Both the position numbers and the translations under genes were made by a program. Shown in pieces: positions 1 through 5,671 of a stretch of 6,683 bases of DNA. Under the pieces are notes generated by a model, which saw nothing but the letters and a program-made list of their open reading frames with translations, was not told where the DNA came from and searched no databases. The stretch's first letter is position 1, and every line of letters starts with the position of its first letter. Source of the stretch: a bacterium (GTDB lineage: Bacteria; JACRDZ01; JAJRWM01); the NCBI GenBank assembly GCA_024276815.1, contig JAJRWM010000076.1:1-6683 (forward strand), read 5' to 3'.

Positions 1-1217
1 AACCTTTTTCCTTTGAAACAAAAGATTTTAAGCCCCGGCAAGTTGCTTGTTATTTAACCTATACCAATGCGAAAACCCATAAAATTATCCTGGATAATAT
101 AAAAGAAAGCGCTTTGTACTCATGGAAAATCACCGGTGTCGGGCCACGCTATTGTCCTTCCATTGAAGACAAGGTTACTCGATTCGCCGATAAAGACCGC
201 CATCAGATTTTTCTGGAGCCTGAAGGTTTCAACACGCAAGAAATTTATACCAATGGTTTTTCCTCCAGCCTGAGCGAAGAAATTCAAATTAAAGCCCTTA
301 GAACTATTGAGGGGTTAGAAAACGTTGAAATCATCAGGCCGGCGTATGCGATCGAATATGACTATGTCTACCAATACCAAATAAAATCAAGCCTGGAAAC
401 AAAAAACATCGATGGGCTTTTCCTGGCCGGGCAGATCAACGGAACATCAGGTTATGAGGAAGCCGCCGCGCAGGGAATAATCGCCGGTATTAACGCTGTT
501 CAAAAAACAAGAAAATGCGAGCCACTGGTCTTGAAAAGATCTCAGGCCTACATTGGCGTTCTCATCGATGACCTGGTGACTCGTGGCACCGAGGAACCAT
601 ATCGCATGTTCACCTCCAGGGCGGAATATCGTTTGCTGCTTAGGCAGGATAACGCTGACGCGCGGCTAAGAGATTTTGGTTTTAGGTTGGGCTTGGTTAG
701 CCGGGCCGTCTACGACCAGTACCGGGTTAAAATGTCGCGCATTGAAGCGTTGCGAGACAGATTATCCCAGACTGTAAAATTTGACGCGGAAAGCAAAAGG
801 CAAATCGTTGAACTGGGTGTTGAAGATACAAGCAAGGTTTCATCTTTATCAGATTTATTAAAGAGGCCGGGGATAAAAATCGGGGATCTGAAAATGGTTG
901 GCCTTCTTCAGAGCGATGAGGCCAGAGAAGTTGAGGAGCAAGCGGAGATAGCGATTAAATATGAAGGTTATATCAAAAAACAGGAGCGGCAAATCAAGAG
1001 TTTTGAAAAAAACGAGAAGACCGTCATTCCTCCTGAGCTTGATTATAGGGAAATCCCCGGTCTGACCAACGAAGCGAGGGAAAAGTTATCCCGGTATATG
1101 CCTGATTCTCTGGGGCAGGCATCGAGGATATCCGGTGTTTCCCCCGCTGATATCTCCGTATTGATGGTTTATCTTTTCAGCCGAGAAAGAAAAGCTCATG
1201 TCAAGGCAAACAATTAA
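1..1217 (+). CDS. mnmG: MnmG (GidA), tRNA uridine-5-carboxymethylaminomethyl modification enzyme, 5'-truncated
   Basis: FAD-dependent subunit that, with the GTPase MnmE, installs the (carboxymethyl)aminomethyl group on wobble U34 of certain tRNAs. The window opens inside the gene. The reading frame starts at base 3 and runs without a stop to TAA at 1215-1217, giving 404 residues, against about 620-630 for the whole protein, so roughly the first third is missing. The family signature PRYCPSIEDK lies near 144-173 and carries the conserved cysteine (Cys277 in E. coli). The second signature, GTSGYEEAAAQG, lies near 441-476, and SRAEYRLLLRQDNAD near 615-660 marks the start of the helical C-terminal region that contacts tRNA and MnmE. 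A TTG at 114 is an internal leucine codon, not a start. The 3' end overlaps rsmG by 20 bp, the usual mnmG-rsmG pairing. No frameshift or lost motif is seen. Confidence 0.97.
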   Translation, partial: PFSFETKDFKPRQVACYLTYTNAKTHKIILDNIKESALYSWKITGVGPRYCPSIEDKVTRFADKDRHQIFLEPEGFNTQEIYTNGFSSSLSEEIQIKALRTIEGLENVEIIRPAYAIEYDYVYQYQIKSSLETKNIDGLFLAGQINGTSGYEEAAAQGIIAGINAVQKTRKCEPLVLKRSQAYIGVLIDDLVTRGTEEPYRMFTSRAEYRLLLRQDNADARLRDFGFRLGLVSRAVYDQYRVKMSRIEALRDRLSQTVKFDAESKRQIVELGVEDTSKVSSLSDLLKRPGIKIGDLKMVGLLQSDEAREVEEQAEIAIKYEGYIKKQERQIKSFEKNEKTVIPPELDYREIPGLTNEAREKLSRYMPDSLGQASRISGVSPADISVLMVYLFSRERKAHVKANN

Positions 1218-1851
1218 AGACGCGATTGAGGCTGAGACCGGCATCTGCATATCTCCGCAGCGGGAAAATCTTTTAAATATTTATTATAGCGAACTGATAA
1301 AATTGGGTGAAAAAATAAATTTATGCGGTGAGCTTGACGAGCGGATTTTCTGGCTGAAGCATATAGCGGACTCATGGTTACCTCACAAATGTTTTTCCGG
1401 CAATGAAAATGTTGTCGATATTGGTAGCGGAGCCGGCTTCCCTGGCCTGCCGCTAAAAATATTGTATCCCGGCATCAATCTGACAATAATTGAAAAAAAC
1501 TATAAAAAAACTATATTTCTGAAATCCTTACTTGAAAAAATTGTTTTATCGGGATATGTTATAATAAATAAAAAGTTTGACGGCGACTTAAAACTTTTTA
1601 ACCAAAAATATGATATAATCCTTTTGAGGGCGTTGAAGGTTAGCAAAAAAATGGCTGAGGATTTAAAGTCTATAACCAGGGCGGGGGGTCGGATTTTTCT
1701 TTATAACGGCCCTGAGAGCGAGTCCGCCCTTTGTTTGCTTGGCGGCGGCTGGCGAATAATCAGGGTTGTTGTGGGCAAGATCCCAATGTTTAGCCACCAA
1801 AGAGAAGTATCAATTTTTGAAGATGTTTCACGTGGAACATCTTCCTGTTAA
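1198..1851 (+). CDS. rsmG: RsmG (GidB), 16S rRNA guanine-N7 methyltransferase
   Basis: SAM-dependent enzyme that makes 7-methylguanosine at the 16S rRNA 530 loop (G527 in E. coli); it is a cytosolic Rossmann-fold protein. The 217 residues are close to the usual 205-240. The glycine-rich SAM motif VVDIGSGAGFPGLPLKI is at residues 72-88, the family N-terminal signature NL...H..DSW at about 41-60, the KK..FLK segment at about 103-109, and the RAL block at 144-146. The start ATG lies inside the end of mnmG (20-bp overlap), so translation is probably coupled; only a weak GAGAAAG-like site precedes it. The middle of the gene (about 1480-1640) is visibly more A+T-rich than its neighbours. The last residues (DVSRGTSSC) are encoded across a perfect parS site, so the C-terminus is constrained by DNA rather than by protein function. 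Confidence 0.96.
   Translation: MSRQTIKDAIEAETGICISPQRENLLNIYYSELIKLGEKINLCGELDERIFWLKHIADSWLPHKCFSGNENVVDIGSGAGFPGLPLKILYPGINLTIIEKNYKKTIFLKSLLEKIVLSGYVIINKKFDGDLKLFNQKYDIILLRALKVSKKMAEDLKSITRAGGRIFLYNGPESESALCLLGGGWRIIRVVVGKIPMFSHQREVSIFEDVSRGTSSC
1824..1839 (-). promoter_or_regulatory. parS: parS centromere site (ParB loading site)
   Basis: On the minus strand these 16 bases read TGTTCCACGTGAAACA, a full match to the parS consensus TGTTNCACGTGAAACA known from Bacillus subtilis and widely conserved. On the plus strand it reads TGTTTCACGTGGAACA. It overlaps the 3' end of rsmG and lies 27 bp before the parA start. ParB would bind here through its helix-turn-helix, switch to a CTP-bound clamp and spread over neighbouring DNA. 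No second copy is seen in the window. Its place just upstream of parA also allows ParB to influence parAB expression, but that is inference. Confidence 0.95.
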
Positions 1852-1866
1852 TCCTGGAAGGGCTAC

Positions 1867-2640
1867 ATGGGCAGAATCATCGCGGTCGCTAACCAGAAGG
1901 GCGGCGTGGGGAAAACAACTACCGCTATTAATCTGGCGGCTTGTCTGGCGGCGGCGGAGAAAAAAACGCTGCTTTTGGACATCGATCCTCAAGCCAACGC
2001 CACCAGTGGGTTGGGATTAGAGAAAAGTAAAATTGATAAGAGCATGTACGATGTTCTGATTAAGGATGTCCCGCTCCGTGAAATTATCGTCAACACTCCT
2101 TGCCTGGAGATTGAGCGATATCTGGATATCGCTCCCGCTGATATTCACCTGACCGGGGCTGAGATAGAATTAACAACCTTCAATAAGCGGGAATGGCGAT
2201 TATCCGCATCAATAGAATCAATCAAGGATAAGTATAAGTATATTATCATTGATTCCCCGCCCTCATTGGGTCTTCTTACCGTGAATGTTTTGACTGCCGC
2301 GGATAGTGTTATTATTCCCATTCAGAGTGAATATTATGCTTTAGAGGGGCTGAGCCAACTCATGAGCACTATTGACTTGGTGAGAGAACGCCTTAACTCA
2401 AAAATTGTTATCGAGGGTGCGTTGTTGACGATGTTCGACGCCCGAACCAACCTCTCCCGGGAGGTCGAAGCGGAGATTAGAAAGTTTTTCAAAAAGAAAT
2501 TCTTCAATTCAATAATACCCCGCAATATACGGTTGAGTGAAGCGCCCAGCTACGGGCAGCCAATTATTTTCTATGATCTTTCTTCCAAGGGCGCAAAATC
2601 CTATTTAAAACTGGCAAAGGAAGTGATCAAAAATGGTTAA
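1867..2640 (+). CDS. parA: ParA/Soj chromosome-partitioning ATPase
   Basis: Deviant-Walker ATPase that binds DNA non-specifically as an ATP dimer and is stimulated to hydrolyse by ParB, giving directional segregation of parS-bound origins. It also often regulates DnaA. The 257 residues are typical for chromosomal Soj-type ParA, without the N-terminal helix-turn-helix of plasmid type Ia proteins. The deviant Walker A KGGVGKTTT with its signature lysine is at residues 11-19, the A' motif LLLDIDPQAN at 35-44, Walker B YIIIDSPPSLG at 125-135, and the conserved PIQSEYYALEG at 151-161. The ATG at 1867 has a GGAAGGG-like ribosome binding site about 5 bases upstream, and no longer version is needed because the family N-terminus (MGRIIAVANQKGG) is complete. 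The gene overlaps parB by 8 bp. Confidence 0.97.
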   Translation: MGRIIAVANQKGGVGKTTTAINLAACLAAAEKKTLLLDIDPQANATSGLGLEKSKIDKSMYDVLIKDVPLREIIVNTPCLEIERYLDIAPADIHLTGAEIELTTFNKREWRLSASIESIKDKYKYIIIDSPPSLGLLTVNVLTAADSVIIPIQSEYYALEGLSQLMSTIDLVRERLNSKIVIEGALLTMFDARTNLSREVEAEIRKFFKKKFFNSIIPRNIRLSEAPSYGQPIIFYDLSSKGAKSYLKLAKEVIKNG

Positions 2641-3517
2641 AAAGGGGTTGGGGAGAGGTCTTGATGTTCTGATACCACTCAAGGGTGGGGATGGAAAATA
2701 TGTTGTGTCTGACGATATCCACAGCTCGGAAGAAAAAATTGTTTTGTTGCCAATGGATAAAATCGTCCCCAATCCTCGTCAACCACGCCGATCTTTTGTC
2801 CCTGAAAAACTCGCGGAATTAGTCGCCTCCATTCGTGAAAAGGGGATTATTCAGCCAATACTGGTACACAAAGCCGGCGATAAATATGAAATAATCGCTG
2901 GCGAGAGACGCTGGCGCGCGGCGCAAGAACTTGATCTGCCCGGCATGCCGGCGATTATCAGAGACGCCAGCGATGTCGAAGTGCTGGAATTGTCGCTAAT
3001 CGAAAATATCCAGAGGGAAGACCTCAACCCCATAGAAGAGGCTTTTGCCTACAAGCAGCTTATTTCAGAGTTTAATTTTCGCCAGGAAGACCTCGCTCAG
3101 AAGGTTGGCAAAGATCGTTCGTCCATTAGTAACACTCTTCGTTTGCTAAAATTACCGGCGATTATACAAAACGCGCTTGTAGCCAACACTATTTCCATGG
3201 GGCACGCGCGCGCGCTTTTAGCGTTGCCAACCCAGGAAGAAATGCTGTTAATCGCCCGCAAAATTATCGAAGAGGGGCTTTCGGTTCGGGAAACAGAGAG
3301 AATTGTCAAAGGCGCCCCGCAAAAGGTTGATTCTAGAAAAACAAAGAAAAAAGAGAGCCAGCAAAACGATACGTATATTACAGCTATACAGGATAGATTG
3401 AAAGATTATTTCGGAACGAAGGTGCATATTAAAAAGAGCTCCAGGCGCCGGGTCATCGAAATAGAGTATTACAGCGATGATGATCTTGACCGGATTCTCG
3501 GCCTCATCGAAGCTTGA
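2633..3517 (+). CDS. parB: ParB/Spo0J chromosome-partitioning CTPase and parS-binding protein
   Basis: Site-specific DNA clamp that loads at parS, uses CTP to close and slide, stimulates ParA, and usually recruits SMC. The 294 residues match chromosomal ParB. The extreme N-terminus (KKGLGRGLDVL, residues 3-13) is the usual ParA-interaction peptide with its arginine. The CTP-binding N domain carries GERRWRA at 90-96 and ENIQREDLNP at 124-133. The helix-turn-helix spans about 150-173 (QEDLAQKVGKDRSSISNTLR), and SMGHARALLAL follows at 188-198. A charged linker of about 230-245 leads to the C-terminal dimerisation domain. The ATG overlaps the end of parA by 8 bp and has AAAGGAAGTGA just upstream, inside parA. 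No Noc-type features stand out; with parA adjacent and parS 0.8 kb upstream this is the partition protein. Confidence 0.97.
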   Translation: MVKKGLGRGLDVLIPLKGGDGKYVVSDDIHSSEEKIVLLPMDKIVPNPRQPRRSFVPEKLAELVASIREKGIIQPILVHKAGDKYEIIAGERRWRAAQELDLPGMPAIIRDASDVEVLELSLIENIQREDLNPIEEAFAYKQLISEFNFRQEDLAQKVGKDRSSISNTLRLLKLPAIIQNALVANTISMGHARALLALPTQEEMLLIARKIIEEGLSVRETERIVKGAPQKVDSRKTKKKESQQNDTYITAIQDRLKDYFGTKVHIKKSSRRRVIEIEYYSDDDLDRILGLIEA

Positions 3518-3556
3518 AGCGTATATCGCTAGAGTGTGTTGCGGCCAGGTGTAATC

Positions 3557-3572
3557 TTTATTATGCCGCCAG
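3557..3572 (+). repeat. 16-bp direct repeat, copy 1
   Basis: TTTATTATGCCGCCAG is found here and again, exactly, at 3796-3811. Its 3' side GCCGC (3565-3569) can pair with GCGGC at 3541-3545, giving a 5-bp stem with a long loop. The TATTAT inside the repeat differs from a sigma-A -10 box at one position, but no matching -35 box is at the right distance. Function unknown. Confidence 0.75.
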
Positions 3573-3618
3573 CTGACAAGACTTATACTTCAACCGCAAA
3601 AAGTCCCGAAGATGTCTT

Positions 3619-3643
3619 GGGGGGGGGCTGAGCGGGGGCGGCG
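3619..3643 (+). other. G-rich tract with nine consecutive G
   Basis: A run of nine G (3619-3627) is followed after six bases by five G (3634-3638) and then two GG pairs. It could form a G-quadruplex in the plus strand or in RNA, and it is a likely site of replication or sequencing slippage. It directly follows GTCTTG (3614-3619), which can pair with CAAGAC at 3577-3582. No function can be assigned. Confidence 0.5.
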
Positions 3644-3795
3644 GAAGCGCGGTTGTTAACCCCTATTTCAAGACTTGCCCAAAAACAATGTGATTGTTCT
3701 GATGAATGGAACTATTCAATAAAGAACCTGTTTGTTTTGTCCGATATATATATGGGCATTAAAAGCCTGTCATGTAACGCGAGGCGATGTACACG

Positions 3796-3811
3796 TTTAT
3801 TATGCCGCCAG
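3796..3811 (+). repeat. 16-bp direct repeat, copy 2
   Basis: Exact second copy of the 16-mer at 3557-3572, 239 bp downstream. As in copy 1 there is an upstream GC block (GGCG at 3783-3786) that can pair with CGCC at 3806-3809, so the resemblance extends loosely beyond the 16 bases. With two preceding bases this copy shares the 12-mer CGTTTATTATGC with 4182-4193. Confidence 0.75.
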
Positions 3812-3997
3812 AATGACTCGTTACTTGTTGCGGGGTTAGGTTTATTTATTTTTGAGTCGTTGTTTTCGCCGGGTTGTCCCTGTGTTCACTTGTCTGTCAG
3901 CGGTTCCCCTGGAGAGTTTCCGTCAACTTCCCAGTTCCGGGGCGCAGGGTCATTCAAATCTTTTTGATAAGTAACTTTTGTCTTTAAGAGAGAAACG

Positions 3998-4140
3998 TTT
4001 TATGGGAACAAGGTTTTACCTCTTGCTTTATCGCCGACAGGCGAATTAAAGTTTTTAGCGTTTGGACCGCCCGCACGGTATACCGGGAAAAGGGGCGGGG
4101 GAAAAGAAACCTTTTAAGACAAGAGGTTTTTCCCACAAAA
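3998..4140 (+). other. Folded element with terminal inverted repeats (structured RNA or MITE-like)
   Basis: The ends are inverted repeats: TTTTATGGGAA (3998-4008) pairs with TTCCCACAAAA (4130-4140) at 10 of 11 positions. Inside, ACCTCTTG (4018-4025) pairs perfectly with CAAGAGGT (4120-4127). The core has a hairpin at 4026-4051, and CCGCCC (4067-4072) pairs with GGGCGG (4093-4098) around the palindrome CGGTATACCG (4076-4085). AAGGTTT (4010-4016) can also pair with AAACCTT (4107-4113), which crosses the ACCTCTTG pairing, so the two are alternatives or form a pseudoknot. This nested order suggests either a structured RNA or a small non-autonomous inverted-repeat element. No clear target-site duplication is seen, and I could not match it to a known riboswitch. 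Confidence 0.45.
4026..4056 (+). terminator. Intrinsic-terminator-like hairpin
   Basis: CTTTA TCGCC, loop GACA, GGCGA, a two-base bulge (AT) and TAAAG form a stem of ten pairs, followed at once by TTTTT (4052-4056). It would stop transcripts coming from parB or from an RNA within the spacer. It lies about 510 bp after the parB stop, which is far for that operon's own terminator, and it is also a sub-stem of the larger folded element. Confidence 0.5.
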
Positions 4141-4170
4141 TTTTGAGGGAACTCCAAAGGCGATTAATTG

Positions 4171-4199
4171 TTGACATCAGGCGTTTATTATGCAATAAA
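4171..4199 (+). promoter_or_regulatory. Candidate sigma-A promoter for the M23/bactofilin unit
   Basis: A perfect -35 box TTGACA (4171-4176) is followed after exactly 17 bp by AATAAA (4194-4199), which matches TATAAT at 4 of 6 positions. A transcript would begin near 4206 and have a leader of under 30 bases including the ribosome binding site. Being downstream of the terminator-like hairpin, it would make the M23 unit independent of parAB. The weak -10 box keeps confidence moderate. Confidence 0.45.
4182..4193 (+). repeat. Shortened third copy of the spacer repeat core
   Basis: CGTTTATTATGC matches 3794-3805 exactly, and its last ten bases (TTTATTATGC) also match copy 1. The GCCGCCAG half is missing. 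It falls in the spacer between the -35 and -10 boxes of the candidate promoter before the M23 gene, where a bound protein would interfere with RNA polymerase. Because the core is short and A+T-rich, chance is possible for this copy. Confidence 0.45.
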
Positions 4200-4216
4200 T
4201 ATTAGCGGTCTGTCTT

Positions 4217-4226
4217 AGGGAGGAAG
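4217..4226 (+). promoter_or_regulatory. Ribosome binding site that decides the TTG start of the M23 gene
   Basis: AGGGAGGAAG is a strong Shine-Dalgarno sequence. GGAGG ends 10 bases before the TTG at 4234, and the AGGAAG part ends 7 bases before it. The nearby ATG at 4227 is only 3 bases from GGAGG and opens a different frame that ends at 4421 without family resemblance, so TTG is the better start. Confidence 0.75.
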
Positions 4227-4233
4227 ATGAATC

Positions 4234-5178
4234 TTGGGAAAAAAATCAATCAGTATCATGGTTGTGCCTCATACGGAAGCGCATGTTTACAATTTCAGAA
4301 TCCCTCTGACTTTTCTCTATTCCGCGGGGATATCCCTGGTTATCCTTTTAATCGCCCTCTCTCTGCTGGTGATCGATTACAGCAGAGTCAAGCGCGAGAT
4401 ATCATCGTTGGCTCCGCTTAACAATCAACTCGCCCAGAAAAATGAGCGCCTGGAAGAAGAACGGGGCAGTCAGGCGCATGAAATTCAAAAACTAAACAAA
4501 ATTATGATGCGCCTGAAAAAATTCTACGACAAACTTCGTATCATGACCGGATTGGAAGTGCACGAGGAAAAATTGTCCAGCGACGGTAAAGGCGGGCCTG
4601 ATGTCAGTGATGAAACCTGGCGGGATTTCAGGGACGACGTTGTTCAGGCTTTTTCTGACAGCGACAGCGATAAAAAATATTTGAATGATGTTAACAGCCT
4701 CAAGGAAAAAGTTTTAATTCGTTACCAGAGCTTCAACGAACTGGAATCTTATCTGGATTCCCAAAAATCCCTGCTCTCTTCAACTCCGTCAATCTGGCCT
4801 ATCCAGGGCTGGATTAAACAGGAGTTTGGTCGCTATGTTTCTCCTTTTACCGGTTACGAGGAACAGTATAACGGAGTCGATATCGTCGCGAGGATGGGGA
4901 CGCCGGTCAGCTCGACCGCTGACGGGCGGGTAACTTTTTCCGGCAAAGACGGGGATTATGGCTACAAAGTCGTTATCAGTCACGGAAACGGTTACCAGAC
5001 GATCTATGCTCATAACTACGTCAATAAAGTCCGGGCCGGCGAACGTGTCAAGCGGGGGCAGGTGATAGCGACCTGCGGCAACAGTGGCAGAAACATCTGG
5101 GAAAAAGGGCCTCATCTGTATTACGCTGTTAAAGTTAATGGCAAGTATGTTGACCCCATGACATATATGCTCAATTAA
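4234..5178 (+). CDS. Membrane-anchored coiled-coil protein with degenerate M23 (LytM) domain
   Basis: The 314-residue protein has a short cytoplasmic N-terminus, one membrane segment at about 25-47, a charged coiled coil at about 50-105, a linker, and an extracytoplasmic M23/LytM domain at about 188-312. Active M23 enzymes hold zinc with HxxxD and the last His of HxH. Here these positions read YNGVD (Tyr212, Asp216) and HLY (His294, Tyr296), so two of three zinc ligands are tyrosine. The helper histidines (YAH, His260; first His of HLY, His294) remain, and the fold motifs are intact: GTPVSSTADGRV at 222-233, SHGNGYQTIYAH at 249-260, GNSGR at 282-286. It is therefore probably a non-catalytic peptidoglycan-binding or amidase-activating protein like EnvC or NlpD, though this is inference. 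The start is TTG: an in-frame TGA lies at 4228-4230 and AGGGAGGAAG precedes it. A bactofilin gene follows after 15 bp. Confidence 0.9.
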   Translation: MGKKSISIMVVPHTEAHVYNFRIPLTFLYSAGISLVILLIALSLLVIDYSRVKREISSLAPLNNQLAQKNERLEEERGSQAHEIQKLNKIMMRLKKFYDKLRIMTGLEVHEEKLSSDGKGGPDVSDETWRDFRDDVVQAFSDSDSDKKYLNDVNSLKEKVLIRYQSFNELESYLDSQKSLLSSTPSIWPIQGWIKQEFGRYVSPFTGYEEQYNGVDIVARMGTPVSSTADGRVTFSGKDGDYGYKVVISHGNGYQTIYAHNYVNKVRAGERVKRGQVIATCGNSGRNIWEKGPHLYYAVKVNGKYVDPMTYMLN

Positions 5179-5193
5179 AGTGAGGACAGTGAA

Positions 5194-5661
5194 ATGTTAA
5201 GATCAAGTAAAGAAACCGTAAACAATGCCGCAAGCGGTAAAATTGAAAGCATCATCGGTTCGGGAACGGAAGTACGCGGCGAACTCAAGGGGAGCGGTAA
5301 TATACGTATTGATGGTTTTTTTGAAGGGCGTATTCTTTGTGAAGGCAGCTTGTATATCGGCAAAAACGGCCACGTTTCCGGTGAAATATCAGTCGACAGC
5401 GTTGTTGTCGGCGGGAAAGTTTATGGCAATGTCGAAGCCAAAAACAAGCTGGAAATTATCACCGGCGGCCAACTTTTTGGCGATATCAAGGCACGCCAGG
5501 TTGTGATCGCCGAGGGAGTGGTTTTTGAAGGTAATTGTGATATGGGAGTGGGTGGCAAACGGCCAAAACCGGTAGAAATCGTAACGGATGATAAAATCGA
5601 GTATGATTTTTCGAAAAAGAGGATAGAGCTTAAGAAGGTTCCTTTTATCAAAGCTGATTAG
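5194..5661 (+). CDS. Bactofilin (polymer-forming cytoskeletal protein)
   Basis: Bactofilins polymerise without nucleotide into filaments, often at the inner membrane, and position envelope enzymes; they affect cell shape, stalks, and in Myxococcus the ParABS apparatus. The 155 residues contain the bactofilin beta-helix at about 18-116, seen as regular short strands with recurring glycines: GSGTEVRGELKGSGNIRIDG (22-41), then repeats around GSLYIGKNGHVSGEI, VVVGGKVYGNVEAK, GGQLFGDIKA and VVIAEGVVFEGNCDM. A hydrophilic tail of about 40 residues follows, rich in Lys and Asp/Glu. There is no signal peptide, so the protein is cytosolic. The ATG has TGAGGA seven bases upstream. It sits 15 bp after the M23 gene, a common pairing (CcmA with Csd1 in Helicobacter, BacA with LmdC in Hyphomonas), and 10 bp before the AtpZ-like gene. 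Confidence 0.95.
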   Translation: MLRSSKETVNNAASGKIESIIGSGTEVRGELKGSGNIRIDGFFEGRILCEGSLYIGKNGHVSGEISVDSVVVGGKVYGNVEAKNKLEIITGGQLFGDIKARQVVIAEGVVFEGNCDMGVGGKRPKPVEIVTDDKIEYDFSKKRIELKKVPFIKAD

Positions 5662-5671
5662 GGAAGTATTA

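Larger units (their letters stand above)
3518..4226. other. Long non-coding spacer between parB and the M23/bactofilin unit
   Basis: About 710 bp without a supportable gene. The longest plus-strand open frame (3653-3967) would need a TTG start, has no family resemblance and no good ribosome binding site. The stretch contains a G-rich tract, a 16-bp direct repeat with a third core copy, a folded segment with a terminator-like hairpin, and a promoter candidate at its 3' end; these are listed separately. I see no match to TTATCCACA DnaA boxes, no tRNA, and no recognisable RNase P, tmRNA, SRP or 6S RNA signature. The part at 3820-3990 holds nothing I can name. Confidence 0.7.

Noticed and set aside
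1766-2020. 84-codon frame across the rsmG-parA junction
   Set aside because: Lies inside two well-supported genes in another frame; its MFHVEHLP peptide is only the translation of parS.
3653-3967. 104-codon open frame in the spacer
   Set aside because: TTG start without ribosome binding site, overlaps the G-rich and repeat segments, cysteine- and serine-rich composition unlike the neighbours, no recognisable family.
3518-4226. Replication origin next to mnmG/parAB
   Set aside because: No TTATCCACA-type DnaA boxes in the spacer and no dnaA or dnaN gene in view. A near match inside parA (about 2199) is isolated and in coding sequence.
3998-4226. c-di-AMP (ydaO) or c-di-GMP riboswitch controlling the M23 gene
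   Set aside because: The conserved core sequences of these classes, as I remember them, are not found, and the likely promoter lies downstream of the folded element.
4227-4421. 64-codon frame starting at ATG 4227
   Set aside because: Overlaps the N-terminal coding part of the M23 gene in a different frame and has no membrane or domain pattern; the ATG is too close to the Shine-Dalgarno.
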